Of a stretch of DNA of 64,000 bases, positions 19,500-30,196 are shown piece after piece. How positions within the stretch are numbered: the first letter of the stretch is position 1; every line of letters starts with the position of its first letter. The DNA lies in the NCBI GenBank assembly GCA_020726505.1, contig JAHLEZ010000008.1, positions 1,488,001 to 1,552,000 on the forward strand. The letters run 5' to 3'. The position numbers were made by a program, and so were the translations under genes. The notes under the pieces are model-generated. The model had not been told where the DNA came from. It did no database searches and saw only the letters and a list, made by a program, of their open reading frames with translations. This DNA is from Leptodontidium sp. MPI-SDFR-AT-0119. Taxonomy: Eukaryota; Ascomycota; Leotiomycetes; Helotiales; Leptodontidiaceae.

Positions 19500-21998
19500 A
19501 TGGCTGGAAAACGGCTTTTGGACGTCGCTGCGGTCTTCAACGCTTCTCGTGGCGTGGCCCAGAAACATATTGCTTTGAGATCAAGGCAGCTCGAAGTTTA
19601 CAATAGGACGTCAACGTTAGCAAGGGCGGTGCGAAGCCAAACAGACCGTGTTACGGAGACCGTCAAAGCAGCTTCATTCCTGGCTTCGCGCCTGAACGAG
19701 GATGCGCCAGCATGGTCTTCAGATAGTCCAGCTGATACATCGAGTGGAGGTGGACAGGTCCCAAGGAAAGAAAAAGCTGCTGGACCCTCGAACGCCGAGC
19801 CCAAGAACGGCATCGATCAAGACCACTTCTATGAAAAGTCGTCGGCCAATTCTGCAGTCGGTGCAGGCCTGGATGGAGACTTGGAAATCAAACAGGAGTC
19901 GGCAAGTCGATACCCTCTTCCAGATGGCACAATCCCTCCGAGAGATGCAGATTTGAATGTGCATCTGTTGGATCACGATATTGTATCTACGAGACCACAG
20001 GACGAGCTGGCAAAAAAGCCTTTGGATGAGGAAGGATTTGCACCGGTCTCATCGAGTGCTTCTTCGATCCCTACCCCTTCGCAAGAGTCACACCCTGCAA
20101 AAGTACAGCCATCAAGCCGAGAAGCCGAACAAATACCCTACAAGACCGCAGATGCATTTGATAGCTCTGTGGAAGGGCCGCTGGAAAATGGTCATGGAGA
20201 GGACAGTTTCTACGAGATTTCAACACACACTTCGCCTGCGGTTTCCTCTTTCCCTCGAGCACAGCTCCCAATCCATACATCGAACGCACAAGGACATCTA
20301 GCAAATACCGAGATAAATTCAGACTCATTCTACAGCCCATCAACATCACCTACTGTCGAAGAGTCTCTCCCGGATGGCATCAACACTGATCTTTTTCACA
20401 GTCCCCGAGTTGCTAGGCTTCTTGGTGGTGGTGTCCAGGGAGGGAGGAAAGCTAACGGGCAAAATAAAGATGAGACTAGTACGTCCAGTGACCAGTTAGA
20501 GTTCACGGGAGAGAAGAACCGCAGTACGGTCTCTACTCACACCGCGCAGGATAGCGATGCTACGAACTTCGACCCCGACCTCGCCACACATCGAGGTCAG
20601 ATAGACGAAGATATTGAAAAGCTCGCCGAGTCTACACCGAATGAAACCACAACCTCCTCGAACTTGGTTCCGTATGAATTGCGAGAATCGAGGGTTCCCT
20701 CGTCTAGGCTGGGAAGGTTGTGGAACTATGGAGGTCTGGCTGCTGGTATGGTTGGAGGAGCAATATCCGAGAGCCTTCGTCGGGTGGGCGGAGGCGGCAG
20801 TGAAGGTTCCTACATGCTTAGTGCTGGAAACATGGACAGGCTCGTGACGAAGCTTTCTCGTATGAGAGGTGCGGCTCTGAAGCTCGGCCAGGTCATCAGC
20901 TTCCAGGATTCTAAAATGCTTCCTGAGCCGATCCGAGAAGTCTTACAAAGGGTTCAAGACAGGGCAGATTACATGCCCCCTTCACAGCGGGATAGAGTGC
21001 TCACTGACAATCTTGGCCCGGAATGGAGAGAGGTATTCTCCAGCTTTGACGAGAAGCCACTGGCCGCAGCATCAATAGGTCAAGTACACAGTGCTGTGTT
21101 GAAATCCAACGGTGCTCGTGTGGCAGTGAAAGTCCAATACCCTGGGGTCGCCAACTCTATCGACTCTGATCTCAGCAATCTTGCACTTCTCTTGACTGCT
21201 TCTCGACTTTTGCCAAAGGGACTTTTTCTTGACAAAACCATTGCCAACGCTCGGACTGAACTGGCGTGGGAATGTGATTATACAAGAGAAGCTGAGTGCG
21301 GACGTCGATTCGAAGGCTTGCTAGCTGATGAGAAGGATGTCTTTCTAGTCCCAAAAGTCTACTCGGAAGCCTCAGGAAAGCAAGTGTTGACAATGGAATT
21401 TATGGATGGCATCGGCGTCACGAGGGTCCAGAGCTTCACCCAAGAGCAGAAAGACTGGATTGGTACTCAAATTCTTCGCCTTTGTCTACGCGAAATCACC
21501 GAGTTCAGATTCATGCAGACGGATCCGAATTGGACCAACTTCTTGTACAATGCGAAAACGAACAAGCTGGAACTGCTGGACTTTGGGGCATCGAGAGAGT
21601 ACCCAGAGTATTTCATTACAAGATATACGAAGTTACTGGCAGCCGCCTCAAGATCAGACCGAGATACAGTACAAGCTCTCTCTGTTGAGCTTGGCTATCT
21701 GACCGGGCAGGAATCAAAGGCTATGCTGGATGCGCATATCGCATCCGTACTTACGCTTGCCGAGCCTTTCTTGGAATCCTCGCCTGAGATTTATGACTTT
21801 AAGAACCAAACAATCACAGACAGAGTCAAGGAATTGATCCCTTTGATGATCCGGGAGAGGCTAGCCCCACCACCAGAGGAGACGTATAGTTTGCACAGGA
21901 AACTCAGTGGTGCGTTTCTCCTGTGTGCGAGGCTAGGGAGCCGTGTAAGATGTCGTGAGCTGTTTGAGAACAGCATGAAGAAAGCCAACTTTTTGTAA
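19500..21998 (+). CDS. COQ8: ABC1/COQ8 (UbiB-family) mitochondrial atypical kinase/ATPase
   Basis: Single exon of 832 residues from ATG 19500 (an earlier in-frame TTG is rejected). Residues 1 to about 400 are a poorly conserved Ser/Pro/Glu-rich extension beginning with a basic, Arg/Ala-rich stretch that could be a mitochondrial presequence. The UbiB core follows: KLGQ (about 461-464; the inhibitory KxGQ motif), an Ala-rich loop AAASIGQVH in place of the Gly-rich loop, VAVKVQYPGV with the ATP Lys, AWECDYTREAE, MQTDPNWTNFLY (about 672-683; catalytic loop) and LLDFGASR (DFG about D694). COQ8 supports coenzyme Q synthesis in the mitochondrial matrix. The protein is far longer than the roughly 500-residue yeast enzyme because of the N-terminal extension. 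It converges with RRP36, with 122 bases between the stops. Confidence 0.95.
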   Translation: MAGKRLLDVAAVFNASRGVAQKHIALRSRQLEVYNRTSTLARAVRSQTDRVTETVKAASFLASRLNEDAPAWSSDSPADTSSGGGQVPRKEKAAGPSNAEPKNGIDQDHFYEKSSANSAVGAGLDGDLEIKQESASRYPLPDGTIPPRDADLNVHLLDHDIVSTRPQDELAKKPLDEEGFAPVSSSASSIPTPSQESHPAKVQPSSREAEQIPYKTADAFDSSVEGPLENGHGEDSFYEISTHTSPAVSSFPRAQLPIHTSNAQGHLANTEINSDSFYSPSTSPTVEESLPDGINTDLFHSPRVARLLGGGVQGGRKANGQNKDETSTSSDQLEFTGEKNRSTVSTHTAQDSDATNFDPDLATHRGQIDEDIEKLAESTPNETTTSSNLVPYELRESRVPSSRLGRLWNYGGLAAGMVGGAISESLRRVGGGGSEGSYMLSAGNMDRLVTKLSRMRGAALKLGQVISFQDSKMLPEPIREVLQRVQDRADYMPPSQRDRVLTDNLGPEWREVFSSFDEKPLAAASIGQVHSAVLKSNGARVAVKVQYPGVANSIDSDLSNLALLLTASRLLPKGLFLDKTIANARTELAWECDYTREAECGRRFEGLLADEKDVFLVPKVYSEASGKQVLTMEFMDGIGVTRVQSFTQEQKDWIGTQILRLCLREITEFRFMQTDPNWTNFLYNAKTNKLELLDFGASREYPEYFITRYTKLLAAASRSDRDTVQALSVELGYLTGQESKAMLDAHIASVLTLAEPFLESSPEIYDFKNQTITDRVKELIPLMIRERLAPPPEETYSLHRKLSGAFLLCARLGSRVRCRELFENSMKKANFL

Positions 21999-22120
21999 AT
22001 ATACCGTGTTAGATTATCACCGGACTGTACAATTTCTAGGACAGAAACAAAATGGTGATGTTTAGAAGCCAACCCGCCAACAGGGTTGACACCATTTTGG
22101 TTGTTCTAAAGCATGCCAAT

Positions 22121-23046
22121 TTAGTCTACATTTCTCCTCGCAAATGGCATCTTCTTCTTCTCCTTGCTCTCGACCTTCTTCCGTCTCCGCTCCATAACAT
22201 GATCCAGTTGTTTCCCCTTCAGTTCTCCGAACCTATCGAGCAACACACGCTGCTTCTGCTCAGCCTTCTTCAAATAGAAAGGCTGCTTTCCTTGCTTGAC
22301 CAGCTCCTTTTCTTCCTTCCTATGCCGGTCCAGAATCTCTTGGTCCTTGTTCTTCCGCAGCTGGGCCTTTTTCTTCGACTCCATTGACAGCAACGCTCGC
22401 TTCATCTTCTCCTTAGCATCTTCATCCTTGGAATTCTTGATTGCGGTTCGGAGTTCCTTCATCTCGTCTTCGCGGTAGTCGTTGAGGAATGCGTAGGCCT
22501 TGCTAACTCTCGCTTCATCGATCGGGCCTCCTATAGCCTCGAATCTTGGATCCCGATACGCTCGTTTGATGACGGGAATGACCTCGCGCTTTCGAGAGAC
22601 TGCTTTCTTGCTGGATATTTCGGTGGGAGCATGTTTACTCGATCTGTTGAAATCGCGATGGTCTCTCCTGCCAGCTTTGCGTTCCAGCGCCTCGTTATCT
22701 TCCCATGTATCACCGTCCTTATTTTTCGTGAAGCGCTTCTTGTGACCTGGCTCAAGCGAAGCTTGTGCTTTAGCTAATGCGCCGAACGATATTGAGGCTG
22801 CATTATCAGCTGTTTCTTCTTCTGAATCATCTGAGTCGGACTGGATGTGTGTTAGCTAGGTACGAGTATAGAAGACTTGGTTAGACGAACCTCTTCGGCA
22901 CTATCCCCATCTTCAGCACTGTGCCCCTCCTCTGTCTCTTCAATAGGATCCTCATTTTGATCCTCTAATTCCGTGCTTGACTCGCGCCTGGGCCTGACAC
23001 GGCGTTGCAGAAGGGTCTCTGGTGCTTTGCGTTTAACGGAAGACAT
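22121..23046 (-). CDS. RRP36: rRNA biogenesis protein RRP36
   Basis: Two exons, 23046-22891 and 22840-22121, give 291 residues. The 50-nt intron has a rare GTTCGT donor, an AGCTAAC branch site and a CAG acceptor. The N-terminus is acidic (EDQNEDPIEETEEGH...SDSDDSEEE). The conserved C-terminal half reads RDPRFEAIGG, AYAFLNDYREDEMKELRTAI, then a long Lys/Glu/Arg coiled segment and the family end PFYLKKAEQKQRVLLDRF...RRRKKVESKEKKKMPFARR. RRP36 is a component of the 90S pre-ribosome needed for early 18S rRNA processing in the nucleolus. It is divergent from the FCP1-like gene, with a 223-base shared promoter. Confidence 0.92.
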
Positions 23047-23269
23047 AGTTGTTGTTCTTGTCTAATACGAGATAGCATTAGAATAGAATATATTTGGATG
23101 CTCAAAAGATATCCCAAAAATTACGTCGGGCATCAGCCATATCATCTATCTAAGCCGTTTACAGAAGTGCCAAGAGGCGGTAAAGAGCGGCAATAAGAGA
23201 CCGTAGGAAAGGAAAGTTACTATTTTGTAACTTTTCTTATGTACTCTTTAAAGGCGAACTACACATTTC

Positions 23270-24346
23270 ATGTTTGCTCTTCGACATCGGCCAAGAGGAG
23301 GAGCCTATGGCGTCTTCTACAACAACCTACGATTGTCCCACCATGCTGCAAAAATGAACCCCCAAGCAGACTCATTTCAACCAACGGCTGAGGAGACAGC
23401 CCCCTCTGCCTCCCAGAAGCCAAAAGACAGTACTTCTACTCTTACAGACGACATTGACGCCGTTACTCAGTCGCTCAAGAAGGTTTCAATCAAGAATAGC
23501 AAATCTTCAAAGGCAATCCCAAAGCCTCCCGCGAAAGCCAACCGAAAACCAAAATCTCGAGGCTTCATTCCAAACGACCGAAACCCCCTGTGGTCTATAA
23601 ATCAAGGCAGAAATATGAACGGAAGTTCATTTGAAAGGTCTTCTAGAGATGCGATCGTTCCTCCATCTCCAGCTTCAGGAGGAGTACCAGAACCCACGCC
23701 AGCTTACCTCGCCGCCAGTGTTGAGCCTTTCCGACAACTCCCCCAAGCCCAGCACCTGCTTGTTGTTATCGATCTGAACGGCACCCTCCTCTTCAGACCC
23801 AACAAGAAAGCACCGTCGAGGTTCGTCGGGCGACCACATACAGCCAAGTTTCTCAGATACTGCATCGACACTTTCAATGTTGTGATTTGGTCATCTGCGA
23901 GACCTGAAAACGTCAAACTTATGTGCGATAGCATTCTAGGTGAAGATCTGAAGAGGAAGGTCGTGGCTATCTGGAGTAGGAAGATGTTTGGCCTGTCACC
24001 TTCTGACTATGCAGCGAGGACACAATGCTATAAGAGGTTGACGAAGCTGTGGGATGACCCCGAGATTGCGGCGTCTCATCCTGGGTATCAAATGGGGGCG
24101 AGATGGGACCATACGAATACTGTGTTGGTGGATGATTCACCAGAGAAGGGGAGGAGTGAGCCGTTCAATATGATCTCTATCCCAGAGTTTTTCGGTAATG
24201 AGCATGAACCAGGTCAGATACTGCCGCAGGTTCATGATTACTTGAACAGCCTCAGTATGCATTCGAGTGTTGCTGCGTACCTTAAAGCTCATCCTTTCAG
24301 GGCAGTTTTACCCTCTGCAGCACCAGATATCCAACACCATGGTTAA
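23270..24346 (+). CDS. FCP1-homology (NIF) HAD-family phosphatase-like protein
   Basis: Single exon of 358 residues. The N-terminus is basic and hydroxylated (MFALRHRPRGGAYG) and could be a mitochondrial presequence; ATG 23354 (residue 29) is an alternative start. A low-complexity Ser/Lys/Pro region is followed by an FCP1-homology fold: VIDLNGTLLF (about residues 166-175), VVIWSSARPENV (motif II Ser), and TVLVDDSPEK (about 285-294; motif III DD). The catalytic motif reads D-L-N-G-T, so the first Asp (nucleophile, about D168) is present but the second Asp, the usual acid/base, is Asn. This variant also occurs in other fungal and plant members. Substrate unknown; activity uncertain. Confidence 0.85.
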   Translation: MFALRHRPRGGAYGVFYNNLRLSHHAAKMNPQADSFQPTAEETAPSASQKPKDSTSTLTDDIDAVTQSLKKVSIKNSKSSKAIPKPPAKANRKPKSRGFIPNDRNPLWSINQGRNMNGSSFERSSRDAIVPPSPASGGVPEPTPAYLAASVEPFRQLPQAQHLLVVIDLNGTLLFRPNKKAPSRFVGRPHTAKFLRYCIDTFNVVIWSSARPENVKLMCDSILGEDLKRKVVAIWSRKMFGLSPSDYAARTQCYKRLTKLWDDPEIAASHPGYQMGARWDHTNTVLVDDSPEKGRSEPFNMISIPEFFGNEHEPGQILPQVHDYLNSLSMHSSVAAYLKAHPFRAVLPSAAPDIQHHG

Positions 24347-24822
24347 AACAGCTTGTGAGTTGTGGTTTAGGAAGGTTGCTTTAGACGTCAAGCTGTAGCT
24401 ATGGGTAAGAATTCAAACTCCTACTTGGGATTATCTGCTAATTAATGTTAGGACGGCAACGACTCTGCTGGTTTACCATGACCAAAGCAAGCATTTGCAC
24501 GGGGAACGCAGCAGTATAACCATAAATGGTGACAGATGGGACGGGCGGGCATAGTTCGGAACGAATTTCCTTGTTTCAATACCTGGGCATCACGAGAATA
24601 CCACATAGATAGGGGGTGCATGGAAAGAAGTAGAACTGATGAGAATTCAAAGACAAAATGTCATTGTGGCATTGCGTTGCATTGCGAACCTAGCTAGGCT
24701 CACGGGTGTTCCCACCCTTCCTTGTGTCATGATCATTACAGTTCATCCATCCACTCATCCCATTCGTTTATTTCCTCCCACGCTAATAGACAGACCAAAG
24801 AGAGTGTGTTGGGGCCTAACAT
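24347..24822. other. Convergent intergenic region (FCP1-like and eEF1B-gamma 3' ends)
   Basis: Holds two 3' ends; nothing else seen. Confidence 0.6.
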
Positions 24823-26412
24823 CTACTTGAAGACCTTACCATCAGCCCAGGGATACTCCTTGCCATTGACAGTGACAGGCTTCTCCCAGGTCCATTGCTC
24901 GTTGACAAACTCCTTGTCCTCGGCCTTAGTTGGGTCAAGCTTGGTGAACTCGTAACTCTCATAGTCAGGAGCGACATCGAAAGCTGGAAGAGCCTCTTGG
25001 CCACGGATGACAAAGGCACCCTGAATAACAGAGTCATCCTTGACACCGTAGACTGAAGCACAGCCGAAGATGTACTTGCGGGAACCCTCAAGACGAGCGA
25101 AGAAGCCACCGATCAAGTTGGAAGTCATGAAAATTTGGGTGAGCTCCTCGTTGTACTTGTAGTCAACCTTCCAGATGGAGTAGTCTTCAGCGTTGAAGTT
25201 CTCCCAGAACCACTTGAGGGCAACAGGGGTGTCACTGTTGGAGTATTGACGCTTCCATTCATCAAGAGGAATGGTTGGCTTAGCGAGGGCCTCGAGAGGA
25301 TGCTTGGCCTTTGGGGCCTCTTGGACCTCCTCCTCCTCATCCTCCTCAACGGCCTTGGCCTTTGGCTTAGGGGCGGCCTTTGGTGCGGCCTCCTTCTTAG
25401 GTTGCTCTGGCTTCTTTGGGGCTTGGTTCTTGATGGCCTCATCGATGAACGCGAGTGGGTCAACAACTGCCGAGTAGATAGGCTGGTTGTAGACGGTCTC
25501 GTACCAACGGGTAACGTTGGGGTTGGCAGAACGCCATGTCTTGTCGAAGAAGAACTGGAAACCACGGGAAATGATGCCAGCGGCGAAGAGGTCAGCAAGA
25601 GTGATACGCTCGCCAGCAAGGTAGGTATTGTTTTGGAGGTGCTCCTCTACAACGCTGACTGCCTTCAGGGCGGCCTTGGAAGACTCATCGACGCTCTTCT
25701 TGTTGTATGGGTCACGGCCGATGAGAGGACGGAACCAGCCACCAAGGGTTGGGAGGATCTCGGTGTTGAAGAAAGACATCCACTTCAAGATAGCGGCGTA
25801 GCTATGAAGGTTAGTGACCGCTGCTGAATACGAGAAATGATACATGCTTACTCTTGCTTGGTCTTGCCGAGGAGAGTGGTCTTCTCGTTTTGGGAGGTAA
25901 CTATACGACTGTCAGCGCCTGGTTATCGACGAGTCACAGCAAGAATATGAAGATGGTGTGTTGATTGCTCAGAGTCTAATTAATAAAGTCCACACGATTG
26001 TTAAGACAGGGATAACTGAAAAAGGTTTTTCATCATAGCAGGAACCGCGCGCCAGAGGTGCAGGGTAGACAATGTGTCGGTTGTAGTGGGGTATGTATTG
26101 GTACGTACTGTAGATAGCAATGGCAATGCACTCGTGGAGAGTGTAACCATCGGCACCGACGAAGGTTGGGACCTTGCCGAGCTTGTTGATCTTGAGGTAC
26201 TCGGCAGAGACACCCTTTGCAGGCTCAGTCTCAACGATCTCGATCTCGACGTCGTTGGCCTTGGCCACAGCGCGAATGGCGGTGGAGCGGGGGTTACCCT
26301 ATGGCAATGATTAGATCTAAGGTCAACACAGATACGAGGGGCCAAAGCTTCGCTCGCAGAAGCTGCATCATAGACTTACCGGGTAGGTATAGAGCTTTCC
26401 GAATGGTGCCAT
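24823..26412 (-). CDS. Translation elongation factor eEF1B subunit gamma
   Basis: Four exons. The start is MAPFGKLYTYP; removal of introns gives GNPRSTAIRAVAKAND, then the GST N-domain with SAEYLKINKLGKVPTFVGAD (thioredoxin-fold cis-Pro), HECIAIAIYITSQNEKTTLL, the all-helical GST C-domain (LAGERITLADLFAAGI N-capping-box-like), an acidic/Lys hinge (AAPKPKAKAVEEDEEEE), and the C-terminal EF1G domain (LDEWKRQYSN, KWFWENFNAEDYSIWKVDYK, GCASVYG, AFVIRGQEALPAFDVAPDYE, ending WADGKVFK). The gamma subunit anchors the eEF1B exchange complex that recycles eEF1A-GTP. The codon choice is strongly biased, as expected for a highly expressed gene. It is divergent from the uS9m gene by about 260 bases. Confidence 0.96.
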
Positions 26413-26673
26413 GTTTGTTTGCGGTGTTGTGTTTGTGTTTTGTTTAGAAAGAAAGCTGGAGGTTGAAAGAACGAAGAGTTTTAAAGTTGGTGGGCTGTTC
26501 CACACGCTAAGACTAATGCAGTTAGGGCAGTGTTGAGCTCTTTCGGCCTGGGGTCTCAGGCCAGCAAAAATTTCAAGAAGGCAGGAGGGCAGTTTTACGA
26601 ATCGCTATATTTACCATCAACAGGAACGCAGGCAACAACCGGAAATCGCAGTGTGTGTGTATTCAATTGAACG

Positions 26674-27691
26674 ATGAAGGTGGCATGGCTTCCTGCAGGT
26701 CTCCGTGAAGGCCTTCGGAGTGCCTATTCGCCTCGAACCATTTCCTCGAACTTGCTGGTCTACAGGGCCATCCTCAAAGCTTCAACAAAACAATTCACGA
26801 CGTCGACCCGGCTCCAGGCAGGAATAGCAGCTCCAGAAATCAAATTTGTTGGAGTGGATTCTGGGACCAATGGAGAAGAAGCTCCCTTCTATGCTCGACT
26901 GGTGCCGGAGTCGCCCTCGTACTTCACGGCTCAACCGATTTTCATCGATGACCTCCTTACCCTTCAAAGTCTCGTCCGGAGGTATTCTAATCTTCCCACT
27001 GTGAAGCCAGGCGAAGCACCGCGAGTAGCATGGCGGTCACTTGTGGAGTATCGGAATATGGTTGGAGAATCGGTCAAGGCTTCTAAATACCACAAGATTG
27101 TCGAACTGCTTCACCGACTGAACTCCATTCACCCATCACTCATGCCTCAAGATGTGCGAGCGGCATTGAACGAGTACAAGAAAGATATCAATCCATATCG
27201 GAACGACACGAAGGTTATCCCTATAGACAACCTTGGCAGGGCTTTAGGGGCTGGGAAGAGGAAATCCTCAACGGCAAGGGCTTGGGTTGTTGAGGGAACT
27301 GGTGAGGTGTTGATCAACGGGAAGACACTTGCGGAGGCATTTGGAAGGGTCCATGACAGAGAGAGTGCCATCTGGGCATTGAAGGCTACGGATAGGATGG
27401 ACAAGTATAATGTATGGGCTCTTGTCTCCGGGGGTGGAACAACAGGTCAGGCAGAAGCTTTGACCTTGGCTGTGGGAAAAGCACTACTGGCCCACGAACC
27501 TGGATTGAAGCCAGCGTTAAGACGAGGTAAGGGTTCCATTGCAATATTTTCTTTTCTGCCCTCAACACCAATGTTGTTTCGTACTGACAAAACTCACAGC
27601 TGGTTGTGTGACCCGCGATCCAAGGAGAGTCGAGAGAAAGAAGCCAGGTCGTGTCAAGGCCAGGAAGATGCCAACATGGGTCAAGAGATAG
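26674..27691 (+). CDS. MRPS9: Mitochondrial small-subunit ribosomal protein uS9m
   Basis: Two exons, 26674-27526 and 27600-27691, give 314 residues. The intron starts GTAAGG and must be spliced to give the conserved end: [20 protein letters not shown] followed by [10 protein letters not shown], the tRNA-contacting C-terminal tail of S9. The N-terminus ([31 protein letters not shown]) is basic and amphipathic, consistent with mitochondrial import. The S9 domain contains [34 protein letters not shown], and [20 protein letters not shown]. It forms part of the head of the mitochondrial small subunit. Without splicing the frame runs to an unrelated tail, so the intron is well supported. Confidence 0.95.
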
Positions 27692-30196
27692 AGAACTCCG
27701 TGTTGTATTATATTTGTATCATGGTGAATACCATCTGACGAACGAATGTCACGATAGTCAGCACTCGAACTCTGGCTTCTAAAGAAATTCTTATCTGGGC
27801 GAGGTAAGTTGTGAGGATTTCCATTGGTCACCCATCTTAGCAGGAGGCGATTCGGTTTGGGCAAGGCACATGCACCTAAAGGATGTTGAGACTATGCCTT
27901 TGGAACAAGTGCAAGCCTGACCAGGGACTTTAGGCGTAAGCCGTCTGTCAGAATCACTTACTCCAGCCACTACCGTTCGAGCAACGAGGAGAGACGACCA
28001 AGTAAGAAAGAAGCAGGCTCTCGAGTATGAACAGGCCAACACCTTTCGCTGGGTGTAAAAATAGTTCTGGCGTAGGTATTTGTCTCTAGGCGAGTGGAAG
28101 GGGGAAGCCAGGGAAAGCCAAGCTGCAATGGAGAGAACCGAACTCTTTACATACCAACCTTTAGACTTTGTGTTATGATGTCAGGGCATTGAAGTCTGTG
28201 ATCCATTGTCATCCAATTTACAATCTGGTGGAGATACAAATCATAGCGGATGTGTCTTGGCCACGGCTGCATATCTTCTCACGTCTGCTACAACCCAATT
28301 GTTGACATTCGGTTATAAGGCAAGATATCTCGTACCAAAAACCACCACGCCAAGGAAGAATATAAGATCTCAACTGCTGCCCCGGTAGAGTCACGTAACT
28401 GTAAATGAAATTCGCCTCTCCAGCCAAGTGTCTCGATAACACCACATTTGCTTTTGCCCCCCACCTAATACCTACCTAGGTTTTACCTACCTACCTAATA
28501 CCTACCAACCTTACCACGCACAGGCACAGGCAGCTGAGCAGCCGGCGCGTTCGTCACCGCTCACCACTTCACCACTTACTCACTTACTCAACACCCGCCG
28601 CTCCACCCACACCAATAACAGACAAAATATAGGTCTGCTACCACACCCACACCATGACCTGCAGCCCCAGCCCAGCCCAACCCAACCCAGCCCCAAATCC
28701 CTGGTTTCTCAATCCCCCAATCAATCGCAGATCCAGGACCATGGACCCAGGATTCCCAGCTGCTGCAAGGTGTCGTGTGCTGACGCCTCGTTTAACTAAC
28801 TAACTGCATTGCCAAATGATCGAATCGAATTGTCTAGACTCTGCAGATCCGCTTGCCTTACTTTCCCTTCTGGTTTGCACGCTGCACAAAATCTTGTTCT
28901 TCATGCCATGCCATGCAATGCAAGCAAGCGCCGCACCTCGACCTAGTTTGTTTTGTTTTTCTGCCTTCATGAGCTTGGGATTGCGTATGTAGTACCGGTC
29001 GGTATTCGCAACCAGACTCGTTCGCTGATCATATCGCCATCCATCTACACGTCCATCACCCAGTGATTCTTCAGGGCTTTCCAATCAATGGTCCCAGTAA
29101 TAAACCAGAATTGTTAATGGACAGCAAAAGTAAATAAAAGTAAAATAAAGTAACTGACAAACCGACACGTCAAGAAAAGACTATTCAGCCACCATATCTA
29201 CCTCCCTCCGTCTTAACAGCTCTACTATTGATTTTCCTCCCCCCAGCCACCACCAAAAATATAAATTAATAAAACTCAACGATCCGGTCCCGCCGTGCCG
29301 TAGTTTCCCTACTCCCCATCTTCTAAGCTTTGTTGCAAGTCGAAACCTCATAATATGACGGAAAATCCACCAAAAATGATACATCACAAAAAGGAAACCC
29401 CACGGCAGGGAAGACCGACCTCGATCTGGACCGGACTCCGAACGAGCGGGCTGTGCCCAGGTTCCCGGGATGAGATAAGATCTGCTAGGACGTCGATCCA
29501 GATCTGATCTTCATGTAGGTGTGTTTGCTTTTTCTTCTTTTCTTGGTCGTTGAGAGGGTGGAAAGTAAGGCTGCGACATGCTGGACGTGGGGGAGCGAGG
29601 CGGATGTAACCTCAGTAGCTGAAGAACACCTCCTATGACGTGACCTAGCTTAGGGCATTTTAAGCGGGGGAATACATCACGAGATGCACAGGAAGCCGAT
29701 TTGAGGTATTGGTTTTTTTCTTATTGTATGTGCAATAGTCTATTTGTGGCAAGTTGTATGTACCGCGCTCGAACGCAAGTCAGTAGTGACTGACTGACTG
29801 CCTGCAGGTGACCCAGGGCCCTTTTAGACAAGAAGCACTGACTAGCATAGTTGCAACAGACAGACAACACTATGCAGACTTGCTCCTAGCAGCCCACCCC
29901 GTAATGCCACCCATCCCTCCATCCATCCCGTCCATTCCAATCCATATCCCCCATCCACTGACCCCGACCATGTATCCCATTGTCATCATCAGAAGCCTTT
30001 TTACCCCCTGAAAATGCATGCCAGTATGCGAACCCCACCAACACCTAGACTGACCCCACCCACAAAAGCAAGCAAAACCAAGTATCATGACCGCCATAGA
30101 ACATCAAACGTGAAGCGCTAAACTCGTAACAAAATCGTAGAGTTACATGGTATTTAGACATAATTAAAGGAAAAGAAGAGAATGAAGGTAGGGAGC
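27692..30196. other. Long gene-poor convergent region between uS9m and the Gln-rich gene
   Basis: About 2.5 kb with no supported coding region on either strand. Simple patches include CCTACCTAATA-type repeats at 28460-28510, CTCACTTACTCAC repeats near 28565-28590, and a CCCATCC pyrimidine stretch at 29905-29960. Short frames have no domain. A non-coding transcript or long 3' UTRs are possible but nothing shows them. Confidence 0.5.

Noticed and set aside
28460..28510. CCTACCTAATA repeats as a telomere-like or satellite array
   Set aside because: Units are irregular and do not match the fungal telomere unit; the array is short and internal.
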